This document shows, in pieces, positions 13,504 through 13,617 of a stretch of DNA of 13,617 nucleotides. A program made the position numbers and the translations under genes. The stretch spans positions 1-13,617 of the forward strand of contig CAZIBN010000083.1 in the NCBI GenBank assembly GCA_964537395.1, written 5' to 3'. Source of the stretch: GWA2-66-18 sp964537395 (GTDB lineage: Bacteria; Elusimicrobiota; Elusimicrobia; UBA1565; UBA9628). The notes below the pieces were generated by a model, which was given only the letters and a program-made list of their open reading frames with translations, did no database searches and had not been told where the DNA came from. Position 1 is the first letter of the stretch, and each line of letters begins with the position of its first letter.

Positions 13504-13617
13504 AACGAGTCCTTCTAGCCGGTCTCATTGCGGTGTCCTGCGTCTTGGCGCCGACGCGCGAAAGCTGGGCCGGCCCTCAGAAAGACGCCGTCTGCCAGGG
13601 CAGCTGCGGCGGCGGCT
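13494..13617 (+). CDS. N-terminus of an exported protein related to the M91 peptidase protein, 3' end outside window
   Basis: Only about 41 residues are present. From GTG 13494 they read (M)RGKRVLLAGLIAVSCVLA, a signal peptide, then PTRESWAGPQKDAVCQGSCGGG. It aligns with the M91 protein start: RGxRxLLxG, a Cys at the same position (16), TRxS, and a VC followed by a second Cys and Gly. An in-frame ATG at 13479 exists but overlaps the predicted -10. The shared promoter, signal peptide and first Cys pair suggest a paralogous family with a common export trunk; whether its C-terminus is an M91 domain or another module cannot be seen. It is divergent from the large toxin-like gene. Confidence 0.65.
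   Translation, partial: MRGKRVLLAGLIAVSCVLAPTRESWAGPQKDAVCQGSCGGG

Overview
The window looks like an accessory, effector-rich region of a high-GC diderm bacterium. Support for this is a lipoprotein signal, several Sec-type signal peptides, a membrane-anchored TPR/Ser-Thr kinase, a bacterial caspase-like protein, and long Ala/Gly/Ser/Pro-rich secreted proteins. The style of the kinase and of the Gly/Ala-rich membrane proteins suggests Elusimicrobiota or a similar deep-branching, predator-like lineage, but no taxonomic marker gene is present, so this is only an impression. I see no tRNA, rRNA, CRISPR array, transposase or integrase.

Layout. Positions 1-907 (minus): 5' part of a lipoprotein with ankyrin repeats followed by a caspase-like domain, cut by the window edge. 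992-2641 and 2767-3876 (minus, tandem): two proteins of unknown function with an N-terminal membrane anchor and a Gly/Ser/Ala-rich middle, driven by near-identical sigma70-type promoters; a clear intrinsic terminator follows 992. 4004-5800 (plus): exported protein with a long Pro/Ala linker and a C-terminal M91-type (NleD-like) zinc metallopeptidase domain. It is translationally coupled to 5800-6474, a small exported probable beta-sandwich protein. 6488-8680 (minus): exported or anchored TPR protein with one transmembrane helix and a cytoplasmic Ser/Thr kinase, convergent with the previous pair. 8696-9385 (plus): small exported protein of unknown function. 10006-13302 (minus): about 1098-residue exported protein with TPR-like N-terminus and a C-terminal nucleotidyltransferase-fold toxin-like domain, followed 15 bases later by 9403-9990, a likely cytoplasmic immunity protein. 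13494-end (plus): start of an exported protein whose promoter and N-terminus match those of the M91 protein. The largest gaps without a gene are about 190 bases (13303-13493) and about 127 bases (3877-4003); both are divergent promoter regions. No gap exceeds 300 bases.

How it may work together. The common theme is an exported or anchored N-terminal trunk joined to a C-terminal effector-like module (M91 peptidase, nucleotidyltransferase fold, four-helix membrane module), with a small downstream partner gene in at least two cases. This resembles polymorphic toxin-immunity organisation. Base composition supports modular exchange: GC falls sharply inside genes at about 1555, about 365 and about 10740, at or near domain boundaries.

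The most striking regulatory feature is that promoter -10 elements lie 5 to 12 bases upstream of the start codon for most genes here, so most mRNAs are predicted to be leaderless or nearly so. This changes the preferred start codon of at least four genes. All promoter and start assignments are from reading the sequence and have not been tested.
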